A stretch of 6,010 nt of DNA from Parachlamydiaceae bacterium (GCA_013698165.1 JACCVN010000470.1:1-6010); one strand, 5' to 3'. Positions 1-5,949 are shown, counted from the stretch's first letter. The notes: generated by a model from the letters alone, not told the origin. Program-made: numbers and translations.

Positions 1-159
1 ATCAAAGACCCAATCAACTATTCTAAAGATCTGATTATGACAGGGAATAGAATGATCGCTTCGCTCCAACAACAAAAACAGGACTTCCCTGAATTGAAAT
101 ACTATATTGAAAATAGAATTTCTGAAATTATTGGACAGCCTTATGCATTCCCAAATTGA
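1..159 (+). CDS. C-terminal fragment of an unrecognised protein (5'-truncated by window edge)
   Basis: Frame 1 is open from the first base to a TGA at 157-159, giving 52 residues that begin IKDPINYSKDLIMTGNRM and end IIGQPYAFPN. The fragment is hydrophilic and probably helical, with a glutamine/lysine-rich stretch (QQQKQ) and no cysteine pairs, membrane segment or signature motif. I do not recognise the family. Two in-frame ATG codons (37 and 52) exist, but neither has a clear ribosome binding site. The open frame reaching the window edge and the clean stop just 24 bases before the next gene make the end of a longer gene the simplest reading. The close spacing suggests it could be cotranscribed with the downstream comF gene. 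Confidence 0.6.
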   Translation: MKDPINYSKDLIMTGNRMIASLQQQKQDFPELKYYIENRISEIIGQPYAFPN

Positions 160-183
160 TAAAAGATTGTCAAAAAATCATGC

Positions 184-978
184 ATGATTGGGAAGATACA
201 AGCAGAGATTAATAATCAGTACAAAATATTTGAACTTATGAAGACCTCCTTGTTCTTAAAGCAAGTTTCTAAGAAAGTTTTGACCTCATTTAAGGACTTA
301 CTTTATCCGCCATTGTGCCTTCACTGTGAAATCTCAATTAAAAATCATTATTTGCACCTTTGCGATGAATGCCATTCTCTTCTTGAATTGATTGACCCGA
401 CAGAGCGATGTCCTTTATGTTTTTCTGCAGACTATTCTGCGGAAAGATTGTCATGCAGTCATTGCCATTTTCAAGATCCTCTTTTCAACCATTTCGCAGC
501 TGCATTTGATCATATGGGACCTGCAGCTACAATTGTGCGCAAATTAAAGTATGCCAATCAGCCGTATCTAGCTAAGGGCATTGCAGCTTTTATGGCTTTG
601 CAGTTACTTCAAATGAATTGGCCCCTGCCTGATTTTATTGTTCCGGTCCCCCTGTCATTTTCACATTGGTTGGACAGAGGCTACAATCAAACTTTTTTGA
701 TTGCTCAATCACTCAGTGAAATTCTTTCCCGGCCTGTAGCTGATATCATCACTCGCCGGAGTGGCGATTATAGCCAGGCAGGATTGAAGCGTGTTGATCG
801 ATTAAAACTTGATAGCGGCAGTTTTAAACTTAAAAAAAATGCATCTGTAGCGGATAAAAATATTTTATTGATTGATGATGTGATGACAACCGGAAGAACT
901 CTTCGTTGTTGTGGAGAAGTTCTTTTGGAAGCTTGTCCACAGTCAATTTACGCGATGGCTGTCTGTCGCGCTGTTTGA
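184..978 (+). CDS. comF: ComF family protein (phosphoribosyltransferase-like, competence/DNA-uptake related)
   Basis: This is a 264-residue ComF/GntX-type protein. The N-terminal part carries two zinc-ribbon-like cysteine sets: C45-x2-C48 with C60-x2-C63, and C76-x2-C79 with C91-x2-C94. The C-terminal part is a type I phosphoribosyltransferase fold. It has VPVPLSF at 153-159, the family motif RGYNQ at 165-169, and the PRPP-binding loop ILLIDDVMTTGRT at 227-239 with its paired aspartates. ComF homologues are needed for transformation in naturally competent bacteria, probably in processing or uptake of single-stranded DNA in the cytoplasm, but the reaction is not established. No convincing ribosome binding site precedes ATG 184. 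The in-frame ATG at 238 (MKTSLFLKQ) would give 246 residues and an N-terminus more like relatives, so the true start may be 238. The gene ends normally for the family. Its stop codon lies inside the left arm of a large hairpin. Confidence 0.9.
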   Translation: MIGKIQAEINNQYKIFELMKTSLFLKQVSKKVLTSFKDLLYPPLCLHCEISIKNHYLHLCDECHSLLELIDPTERCPLCFSADYSAERLSCSHCHFQDPLFNHFAAAFDHMGPAATIVRKLKYANQPYLAKGIAAFMALQLLQMNWPLPDFIVPVPLSFSHWLDRGYNQTFLIAQSLSEILSRPVADIITRRSGDYSQAGLKRVDRLKLDSGSFKLKKNASVADKNILLIDDVMTTGRTLRCCGEVLLEACPQSIYAMAVCRAV

Positions 979-1019
979 AGTGTTGCCCGCTGCGTCTCAC
1001 AGCAGGCTACACTTCAAGC
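973..1019. repeat. Imperfect palindrome (hairpin) at the comF stop, copy 1 of a GTCTC-loop element
   Basis: Bases 973-983 pair with 1009-1019 (11 bp including one G-T pair). After a T/T mismatch, 985-992 pair with 1000-1007 (8 bp with one C/A mismatch), leaving the 7-base loop CGTCTCA. The comF TGA is in the left arm. There is no T-run after the right arm, so it is not a canonical intrinsic terminator, although it could still protect or end the mRNA. The inner part (985-1007) matches 5035-5057 at 18 of 23 positions, including the loop core GTCTC and the right arm CAGCAGG. This suggests a dispersed REP-like element rather than a random hairpin. Confidence 0.6.
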
Positions 1020-1257
1020 TAGACAAATTACATGAAATAGTTTATGCTTATCTTTCAAATGTTATCGTAATCTTTTAGCAGCTGAATTGGATACTCCGAA
1101 TATTAGTCTTTTAACTATACCCTTATTATTAGGGAATTACAACGCTAGAACATGAATTCTATTTAGTTTCATCTTTTAGGAAGTAGCTCCACGTCGTCAA
1201 AACGTGTTAATTGCCCAGTTCGTGAACCATTTAGCTGCCCTTTTCTCCCTTTACTCC
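1020..1257. other. Intergenic stretch without an intact gene
   Basis: The region between the comF hairpin and the rlu promoter contains no open frame with a credible start and ribosome binding site. It is AT-rich, with a pyrimidine-rich tract at about 1236-1260. On the + strand a stop-free frame runs from 1167 to 1382 (71 codons), but it has no ATG, GTG or TTG start and no recognisable product. On the - strand a 41-codon open stretch ends in this region and is listed separately as a possible remnant. No tRNA-like or riboswitch-like fold is evident by eye. Confidence 0.5.
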
Positions 1258-1294
1258 TTGATTTTATTAGAGGTTTATTATATGATCTACGTGA
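1169..1294 (-). pseudogene. Possible C-terminal remnant of an unidentified gene
   Basis: Read on the - strand, 1294 down to a TGA at 1171-1169 gives 41 codons between two stops. The product is basic and then ends in a protein-like tail: KSRSKGRKGQLNG followed by SRTGQLTRFDDVELLPKR. The composition, with charged, glycine-rich and well-formed codons, looks more like a decayed coding end than random AT-rich spacer. There is no start codon with a ribosome binding site, and the frame is closed upstream at 1297-1295, so it cannot be an intact gene. I cannot name the family. A transposase or another mobile-element tail is conceivable but not supported by any motif. The alternative is chance, and the stretch also overlaps the likely promoter of the next + strand gene. 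Confidence 0.25.
1258..1286 (+). promoter_or_regulatory. Predicted sigma70-type promoter for the pseudouridine synthase/methyltransferase pair
   Basis: A -35 box TTGATT at 1258-1263 (4 of 6 matches to TTGACA) is separated by exactly 17 bases from a -10 box TATGAT at 1281-1286 (5 of 6 matches to TATAAT). Transcription would start near 1292-1294, giving a leader of about 70 bases before the GTG at 1363. It is the best promoter-like arrangement in the window and lies in the long gap upstream of the two-gene unit. It is a prediction from consensus only. Confidence 0.5.
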
Positions 1295-1299
1295 TCATA
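1281..1299. promoter_or_regulatory. Perfect inverted repeat overlapping the predicted -10 box and start site (candidate operator)
   Basis: TATGATC at 1281-1287 is the exact reverse complement of GATCATA at 1293-1299, with the 5-base spacer TACGT between them. The left arm contains the predicted -10 box, and the right arm covers the expected transcription start. A dimeric repressor bound here would block initiation. Alternatively this is a chance palindrome in AT-rich DNA. No regulator gene is present in the window. Confidence 0.35.
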
Positions 1300-1352
1300 A
1301 ATATGAATTTTTCCTAAAAAATCAATTCCCTTATTTAATTATTAAACATACT

Positions 1353-1360
1353 GAAGGTGG
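1353..1360 (+). promoter_or_regulatory. Ribosome binding site that decides the start of the pseudouridine synthase gene
   Basis: GAAGGTGG contains AAGG (1354-1357) and AGGTG (1355-1359), both complementary to the 16S 3' end. It lies 3-5 bases before the GTG at 1363. The other in-frame GTG, at 1357, falls inside this site and therefore cannot be served by it, so 1363 is the better start. Confidence 0.6.
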
Positions 1361-1362
1361 AC

Positions 1363-2100
1363 GTGAAAAATCGATTAAGTAAAACTCTAGCCGCTGCCGG
1401 TGTCGCGTCTCGACGTGCATGCGAAGAGCTAATATTTTCCGGCAGAGTAAAAGTTAATGGCCAAATGACGCTCTTGCCTCAGACTTTAGTAGGGCCGGGC
1501 GATTCCCTTTCAGTCGATGGGGAGCTTGTAAGTAAAGCGGAAAGAAAAGTCTATTATATGCTGAATAAGCCTGAAGGCTATATCTGCACTGCACGGCATA
1601 ATACCAAAACTAAGCTTGTAATCGATCTATTTGAAGGAATTACTGAGCGTGTGTTTACCGTTGGAAGGCTTGATAAAGACACTAAAGGTCTGCTTTTAGT
1701 GACTAACGACGGCCATTTTGCCAATCGTGTTATTCATCCCTCCTCTAATATTGTTAAAGAATACCTGGCTAAAACGGATCAAGAAATTACTGCCGAACAT
1801 TTAAAAGCTATCTCCTCAGGTGCTTTGGTCGAAGGCGTTTTCGTTAAGCCTGCTCATGTTGTCAAAGTTCGCAAAGGGACTGTAAAAATTGCAGTTTGCG
1901 AAGGAAAGAAAAGGGAAGTCCGTTTGCTCCTGCAAAATGCTGGACTAGAAGTTTTGGAGCTGACACGCATACGCATTGGCGGACTGCACCTTGGTAACTT
2001 AACAGAAGGGCAATGGCGCGAAATGTCTGAGCCGGAAAGAACATTAATATTTAATGGCGCTCTTGGCGCTGACGAGTTAATAAATAACTATGAAAAGTAA
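1363..2100 (+). CDS. rluB: rRNA pseudouridine synthase, RsuA/RluB/RluE/RluF family
   Basis: The protein has 245 residues from GTG 1363, which fits the usual family length. It isomerises a specific uridine of ribosomal RNA to pseudouridine during ribosome assembly. The N-terminal 60 or so residues form an S4 RNA-binding domain (KNRLSKTLAAAGVASRRACEE, then GRVKVNG). The catalytic domain follows, with MLNKPEGYICT and the signature GRLDKDTKGLLLVTNDG. The catalytic aspartate is in GRLD, residue 104 from this start. The C-terminal part keeps EGKKREVRLLLQNAGLEVLELTRIRIGGLHLGNL, in which the KKREVR box is typical. The family match is clear. Choosing RluB (23S rRNA, position 2605 in E. coli) over RsuA (16S, 516) is inference from the TNDG form of the motif and bacterial prevalence. 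The gene overlaps the next by 11 bases and is preceded by a good promoter. Confidence 0.92.
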   Translation: MKNRLSKTLAAAGVASRRACEELIFSGRVKVNGQMTLLPQTLVGPGDSLSVDGELVSKAERKVYYMLNKPEGYICTARHNTKTKLVIDLFEGITERVFTVGRLDKDTKGLLLVTNDGHFANRVIHPSSNIVKEYLAKTDQEITAEHLKAISSGALVEGVFVKPAHVVKVRKGTVKIAVCEGKKREVRLLLQNAGLEVLELTRIRIGGLHLGNLTEGQWREMSEPERTLIFNGALGADELINNYEK

Positions 2101-3265
2101 ACGCACTCCTCCACTAGATTTAGAACCGATTATGCTTCTCCTACTAATGCTTTGGAGGCGTTTGCATAAATTGTCCGGTCCCGGCGACAAGCTTCAAACC
2201 CGCGAGTTTCGACGCGTAGTAGAATGCGTTAAAATTTTGCTGGCCCAACATGACGGCAAGCAAAGCTTAATCGGCATAGACTATTTCACTAATCGCGAAT
2301 ATCTTGGCGCCTATCTTTTATACCAATGGGTTATTCATTATCAGGAAGGCATGTCACTAATCGGTGAGCTACCGTCCACGCCTAAAAGAGCCCTGGATGT
2401 TTGCAGCGGACCTGCACCCTTTGCTTTTGCGGCCTTACGACATGGTGTACGCGAAGTTTTTGCTGCCGATAGGAATCAGGCAGCTATGGAACTTGGCGCA
2501 GAAGTTTGTGGACGTTTTGGTTTGCCTCTAAGCGTAAGACGTTGGAATTGTGTAAAAGAAGCGATGCCTATTGAAGGGAAATTCGATCTTATTACTCTTG
2601 GCTACGCTTTGAATGAGCTTTTTCCCAAACTAGAAAAAGGGTGGCAAGAAAAACAAGACCGCTTTGTCGACTACTTATTGCAGAAATTGACCCCGCAAGG
2701 ATATCTAATATTAGTGGAAAGTTCGTTCGCAGAAGATAACAATCGTATACTGTCATTGCGCGATCGTCTGGTTGAAGGCGGAGTGCCCATTCAAGCCCCA
2801 TGCATATGGCGTGGAGAATGCCCGGCAATAAAAACTGCAAATAGCCCTTGCTATGCTCAGCGTGATATGGAAAAACCCCACTTGATCAAAGAAATTCAGC
2901 GTTCGGCAGGCATAAATCTCAGCTCGTTGAAGATGACCTATCTAATTGTTCGCAGTCCTAAAGCCGCGCAGCTAGTGCTTCCAGATGAAAAATTATACCG
3001 AGTGGTTAGTCCTCCAGTTGAGAGTTTCCAAGGTAAACGTTTTTACCTTTGTGGAGTTGATGGCAAGAAAACCCTGGGTTCTCATTTTGAAGAGCAGCCT
3101 GCTGAAGCTAAAGCTTTTAACTACTTGAAACGCGGAGAGCTCATATCAATTGACAATGCTCTTGAACAGCAAGGTTCGATAGAAATTGTGGAAGAGACTA
3201 CATTGAAGGTAAAAGCTGCCTGTGGTAAGCCTGTAGATGAAATTGCTGATTTAAATATTCTGTAA
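2090..3265 (+). CDS. Rsm22-type SAM-dependent methyltransferase, ribosomal small subunit-associated, with predicted Fe-S cysteine site
   Basis: The protein has 391 residues. A class I SAM-methyltransferase core begins with motif I ALDVCSGPAPFAFAAL (101-116), then FAADRNQAAMELG (124-136) and the family-typical LITLGYALNELFP (168-179). After the core come C238-x5-C244-x9-C254 (with the context APCIWRGECP and PCYAQRD) and LKMTYLIVRSP (280-290), all characteristic of Rsm22. C321 in FYLCGVDGK fits the fourth cysteine of the [4Fe-4S] site known in mitochondrial METTL17/Rsm22. Family members associate with the small ribosomal subunit during assembly, and their methylation target is not settled. The start ATG lies 11 bases inside the upstream pseudouridine synthase gene with only a weak ribosome binding site (GAG near 2074), so translational coupling is likely. 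No signal peptide is present; the leucine run at residues 16-20 is too short for a membrane span. About 60 C-terminal residues after the core are divergent. Confidence 0.85.
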   Translation: MKSKRTPPLDLEPIMLLLLMLWRRLHKLSGPGDKLQTREFRRVVECVKILLAQHDGKQSLIGIDYFTNREYLGAYLLYQWVIHYQEGMSLIGELPSTPKRALDVCSGPAPFAFAALRHGVREVFAADRNQAAMELGAEVCGRFGLPLSVRRWNCVKEAMPIEGKFDLITLGYALNELFPKLEKGWQEKQDRFVDYLLQKLTPQGYLILVESSFAEDNNRILSLRDRLVEGGVPIQAPCIWRGECPAIKTANSPCYAQRDMEKPHLIKEIQRSAGINLSSLKMTYLIVRSPKAAQLVLPDEKLYRVVSPPVESFQGKRFYLCGVDGKKTLGSHFEEQPAEAKAFNYLKRGELISIDNALEQQGSIEIVEETTLKVKAACGKPVDEIADLNIL

Positions 3266-3399
3266 GCACTGTGGCGGTTTAACATGTGATGGCATTTCAA
3301 CCGTTCGGTCCTTTTAAATCCGAGGCTTTGGTGTAGCCGAAATTTTTCTGATTCAGCTATGTTAAGTATATTTACAGTGTACAAGGAATAAGATTTCAA
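3266..3399. other. Short intergenic region; weak promoter signals and a ribosome binding site
   Basis: This 134-base gap separates the methyltransferase from the 539-residue gene. A possible -10 box TATATT lies at 3367-3372, with only a poor -35 candidate (TTTTCT near 3344-3349). AAGGA at 3383-3387 is a plausible ribosome binding site 12 bases before the ATG at 3400. No strong terminator is visible. A weak stem between CGGTT and AACCG around 3275-3315 has a long loop and only a short T-run after it. Confidence 0.35.
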
Positions 3400-5019
3400 A
3401 TGTCTGAACTAAAACAAGCTCTTGAAAATCTGAACTCTTTTTCGCAACTGCTCGATAAGTCTCTTCCCTCCACGTATAATTCAATTCTAAGTTCTTCCTA
3501 CCGCATTGTTGGCTTGTTTTCCAACCAGGACAGAATCCGCTTTGATCTTATAGACCAAGTTTGCCAGAGCCGCGATGTGGTAAAAAACTATTCTCCTTTG
3601 ATCCATTTATTGGAAGAAGGTGATTCAGATCAGCAGAAATTTGCCCTTTATGTAAAAGAAATTGTCGATCGCTTTAACAATGCCATCGAAAAAGTCACTC
3701 AAGTACCACAAGGGTGGGGAAGTCGTATTGCACGGTTTTTGTACAGCCGTGGCGGCATGTTTATCGGTGAACGATTGGCCAAAATTGAACTCCCGACAAG
3801 AGCTGCGGTTCAAATAAATTTCCCGTTCCCATCAACAAACTCCCTTGCCACAACAAAGTTACATTACCAATGGCAATTTCAAGGTGGATGCACGACGGCA
3901 CAAAAAATTTCAGAACTCTGCCATTCCGCAATGCCTTTGGCAACACCGCCGTCACAGACTCTAGAGCTCTATTTGATGAAAGTGATCTCTCTGTTAGTAA
4001 AATCTGATCTTTTGATGAATTCTGAAGCCCGTGAAATTGTCCGAAATACTCCTTACCAAATGTCCTTAGACAAAGATCGGCAAATTTTGGCGATCTCCCA
4101 AATATTAGAGCCTATTCCCGGACAAATCATCAACGTCGGAGGCGCATTTAAACGAGATCCAAGATCATCCCTTTATACTATTTTCTTGCCGGATGCTTGT
4201 GAGTTCTCGACACATTCCGTGCAAACCGGTTTTCCTCACTCTCTGCAGCGGCATGGTTTTGCTTTATCTGATGCATTAATGCCGTTCAATTTTGCAACAA
4301 CTGATGACTCTTCTCCTTCCACTTCTTCTCCTTCAACGCAATCTCTTAAAAAGAAGGTGGCTTTGGATTTGCTGCCAAATGGAAGTTTAGCGGCTAAAGC
4401 AAGGCTGTTGATACGTATCAAAAAACAAGCCTTTGAAGGTGATAAAACTCAATTCTTAAAGCTTCACGAAGAGCTGGCTTTTGCAATTTGCAGCCTTCAT
4501 AAGGACTCAGATCTTTTCACAGCAGTGACAATAATCAAGACGTTTTTTGAATTCTTAAACTTGCATACAAATGCTTATGAGTTTATGTCAGCGATCAATC
4601 ATCAAATTATCCAAAGTTGTTCTTCACTGCCGCAGAAGGCATTATTACAAGCACACGCAGCCATTAAACTTGAAGATCACGATACTCAATTTATTCCTGA
4701 AATTCTTCTCTCAAGTTCTTTCGAGCATTCAATTCAAAATGCAGCAGATAGACAAGATGAAAAGGCTGTTTCTGAGTATATGCGTTTGATGGGATCTGTA
4801 TTGTTTAGAGCTGCAAAACAATTGATTTTACAAAATTATGCAGGAATTGCTACATCTAAACCACAAGCTTTAGATAACCCAGCCAAGACAATGCAATTAG
4901 CTCTAAATCGCCAACTTCAAGATTTTCATCATGAACTGGCCGTTTCTCCAAGCCAAATTGACATGTCTTTACGCATGCAAACCCTTCTCCATGAAGAAAT
5001 CGCCCTTTTCATGATGTAG
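3400..5019 (+). CDS. Large hypothetical protein, family not recognised (539 aa)
   Basis: This is an intact 539-residue frame with ATG start and TAG stop, and codon use like its neighbours. I do not recognise any family or catalytic motif. Residues 1-300 form a mixed region with helical N-terminus (ELKQALENLNSFSQLLDK), a glycine/arginine segment around 105-125 (QGWGSRIARFLYSRGG), and a more beta-like stretch at 135-300 with VGGAFKRDPRSSLYTIFLP at 246-264. A low-complexity linker follows at 303-315, made of the pentapeptide SSPST twice (304-313) and a basic KKK (317-319). Residues 320-539 look entirely alpha-helical, with heptad-like hydrophobic spacing and many glutamines. There is no signal peptide or membrane segment. 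Two domains joined by a Ser/Thr/Pro linker would fit a secreted effector or a scaffold protein, but this is inference only. It sits alone, with gaps on both sides. Confidence 0.85.
   Translation: MSELKQALENLNSFSQLLDKSLPSTYNSILSSSYRIVGLFSNQDRIRFDLIDQVCQSRDVVKNYSPLIHLLEEGDSDQQKFALYVKEIVDRFNNAIEKVTQVPQGWGSRIARFLYSRGGMFIGERLAKIELPTRAAVQINFPFPSTNSLATTKLHYQWQFQGGCTTAQKISELCHSAMPLATPPSQTLELYLMKVISLLVKSDLLMNSEAREIVRNTPYQMSLDKDRQILAISQILEPIPGQIINVGGAFKRDPRSSLYTIFLPDACEFSTHSVQTGFPHSLQRHGFALSDALMPFNFATTDDSSPSTSSPSTQSLKKKVALDLLPNGSLAAKARLLIRIKKQAFEGDKTQFLKLHEELAFAICSLHKDSDLFTAVTIIKTFFEFLNLHTNAYEFMSAINHQIIQSCSSLPQKALLQAHAAIKLEDHDTQFIPEILLSSSFEHSIQNAADRQDEKAVSEYMRLMGSVLFRAAKQLILQNYAGIATSKPQALDNPAKTMQLALNRQLQDFHHELAVSPSQIDMSLRMQTLLHEEIALFMM
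4309..4338 (+). repeat. In-frame 15-base tandem duplication encoding SSPST-SSPST
   Basis: TCTTCTCCTTCCACT at 4309-4323 is followed directly by TCTTCTCCTTCAACG at 4324-4338. The copies differ at two third-codon positions, so the repeated peptide is preserved exactly. It encodes the low-complexity linker of the 539-residue protein. Copy number could vary between strains without shifting the frame. Confidence 0.8.
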
Positions 5020-5057
5020 GCTGCTGCGCTTGTAGGCTGCTGGGTCTCGCAGCAGGA
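5015..5057. repeat. Direct repeat plus palindrome, copy 2 of the GTCTC-loop element
   Basis: TGTAGGCTGCTG occurs at 5015-5026, overlapping the TAG stop of the preceding gene, and again at 5031-5042. The second copy leads into a hairpin in which CTGCTG (5037-5042) pairs with CAGCAG (5050-5055) around the 7-base loop GGTCTCG. The block 5035-5057 matches 985-1007 at 18 of 23 positions, with the same loop size and core. No T-run follows, so a classical terminator is unlikely. Confidence 0.6.
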
Positions 5058-5165
5058 GTCAGCGAAGCATATTTGCTGCTTGGCTTAGTGCTGCGATACG
5101 TAGCCGACATGCAATTTGGCTAAGAAATGATTTAATCAATGCTGTACTTATGGCTGACGTTAATG
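5058..5165. other. Intergenic spacer with no gene seen
   Basis: This spacer lies between the repeat block and the candidate promoter of the DUF47 gene. It holds only weak structure: a 5 bp stem between TAGCC (5101-5105) and GGCTA (5118-5122), and a near-duplicate of TTGGCTTAG at 5080-5088 as TTGGCTAAG at 5116-5124. No open frame with a ribosome binding site is evident. Confidence 0.4.
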
Positions 5166-5174
5166 TATTATACT
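5166..5174 (+). promoter_or_regulatory. Candidate -10 region for the DUF47 gene
   Basis: TATTATACT contains TATACT (5169-5174), a 5 of 6 match to TATAAT, about 42 bases before the start codon. No good -35 box lies 16-18 bases upstream (ACTTAT at 5146-5151), so the promoter is only tentative. Confidence 0.35.
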
Positions 5175-5204
5175 CTTTTAGACTCGACTTTAACATTGTG
5201 TATT

Positions 5205-5208
5205 GAGG
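5205..5208 (+). promoter_or_regulatory. Ribosome binding site of the DUF47 gene
   Basis: GAGG lies 7 bases before the ATG at 5216, a standard spacing. It supports this start over internal methionines. Confidence 0.55.
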
Positions 5209-5215
5209 TTCATTC

Positions 5216-5890
5216 ATGAGGTCTTTCCTTAATTTGTTTGGCCGTTCACCATTTACGCCGCTTCAAATACACATGGAAATTGTTGCGCATTGTGTGCATT
5301 TGCTTCCTTCACTCTTTGAATCTGTGAAGGCAAGTGATAGCGCCCAGACCGAGCAAATTGCTGGAAAAATTTTGGATGATGATCACCAAGCTGATAATAC
5401 CAAAAGAGATATACGCAATAATTTGCCCAAAAGCCTTTTTATGCCTATTGACCGCGGGCAGCTATTAGAAATTTTAGGAATTCAGGATCATATTGCGAGC
5501 AGTGCGGCAAAAATTGCCAATTCCACAACTTTAAAGCAGTTAGTAATGCCCGATTCATTCAAAGAGGACTTTATTCTCTTTATGAATAAAATTATTGAAT
5601 GCTTTGACGGGGCCCAATGGATTATTAAAGAATTACATGAATTGCTCGAGTCATCCTTTGGCGGCTTTGAAGCCGAAAAGGTAAAATCGATGGTTGAAGA
5701 TGTGGCCTTCAAAGATCATGAGGTTTCATTCATTCAACGTCGTTTATTGAAAAGCCTTTTCAATTCTGAAGGGGAAATGAGCTATGCCACCTTTATTCTA
5801 TGGCAGCGAATATTTGAAGCGATGGCATCAATTTCAGATTTTTCTGAAAAATTAGCGTATCGCATTGGAATGACTTTAGAACATCGATGA
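5216..5890 (+). CDS. DUF47 / TIGR00153 family PhoU-like protein
   Basis: At 224 residues this matches the family's usual length almost exactly. The N-terminus MRSFLNLFGRSPFTPLQIHM is the family hallmark (small basic start, then SPF-PLQ-HM). The acidic metal-binding helix follows as DDDHQADNTKRDIRNNLP (54-71), then LFMPIDRGQLLEILGIQDHIA (74-94), with the conserved DR and QD pairs seen in PhoU-type proteins. The rest is helical and closes with FEAMASISDFSEKLAYRIG (200-218). Family members are soluble four-helix-bundle proteins. They are usually encoded next to a PiT-type inorganic phosphate permease and are thought to modulate it, though the mechanism is not established. Here the gene has its own ribosome binding site and candidate promoter. 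It is followed by a terminator-like palindrome rather than a permease gene inside the window. Confidence 0.9.
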   Translation: MRSFLNLFGRSPFTPLQIHMEIVAHCVHLLPSLFESVKASDSAQTEQIAGKILDDDHQADNTKRDIRNNLPKSLFMPIDRGQLLEILGIQDHIASSAAKIANSTTLKQLVMPDSFKEDFILFMNKIIECFDGAQWIIKELHELLESSFGGFEAEKVKSMVEDVAFKDHEVSFIQRRLLKSLFNSEGEMSYATFILWQRIFEAMASISDFSEKLAYRIGMTLEHR

Positions 5891-5892
5891 AT

Positions 5893-5904
5893 GAGTATAT
5901 ACTC
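5893..5904. repeat. Perfect 12-base palindrome just after the DUF47 stop
   Basis: GAGTATATACTC equals its own reverse complement and begins two bases after the TGA. It could be a protein-binding site or chance. It lies about 45 bases before the large terminator-like palindrome. Confidence 0.5.
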
Positions 5905-5949
5905 GACATAGCTGAATCTGAGAATTTGGGCAACGCGAAAGCTTCCGGG

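Noticed and set aside
148..194. Inverted repeat TTCCCAA (148-154) / TTGGGAA (188-194) around the comF start
   Set aside because: It has only 7 bp of stem with a 33-base loop and no T-run. It is probably chance.
973..1019. Post-comF hairpin as an intrinsic terminator
   Set aside because: The stem is strong, but the following bases (TAGACAAATT) lack a T-run. The shared motif with the second copy favours a dispersed repeat.
1357..1362. GTG at 1357 as the start of the pseudouridine synthase
   Set aside because: It lies within the ribosome binding site GAAGGTGG that serves the GTG at 1363, and the family N-terminus begins naturally at 1363.
1167..1382. 71-codon stop-free + strand frame called as a gene
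   Set aside because: It has no ATG, GTG or TTG start and no ribosome binding site, and it runs into the recognised pseudouridine synthase start in another frame. It is kept only as a hint of former coding DNA.
4571..4789. 72-codon + strand frame inside the 539-residue gene
   Set aside because: It is out of frame within an intact longer gene, rich in unusual residue runs, and has no ribosome binding site. It is a shadow frame.
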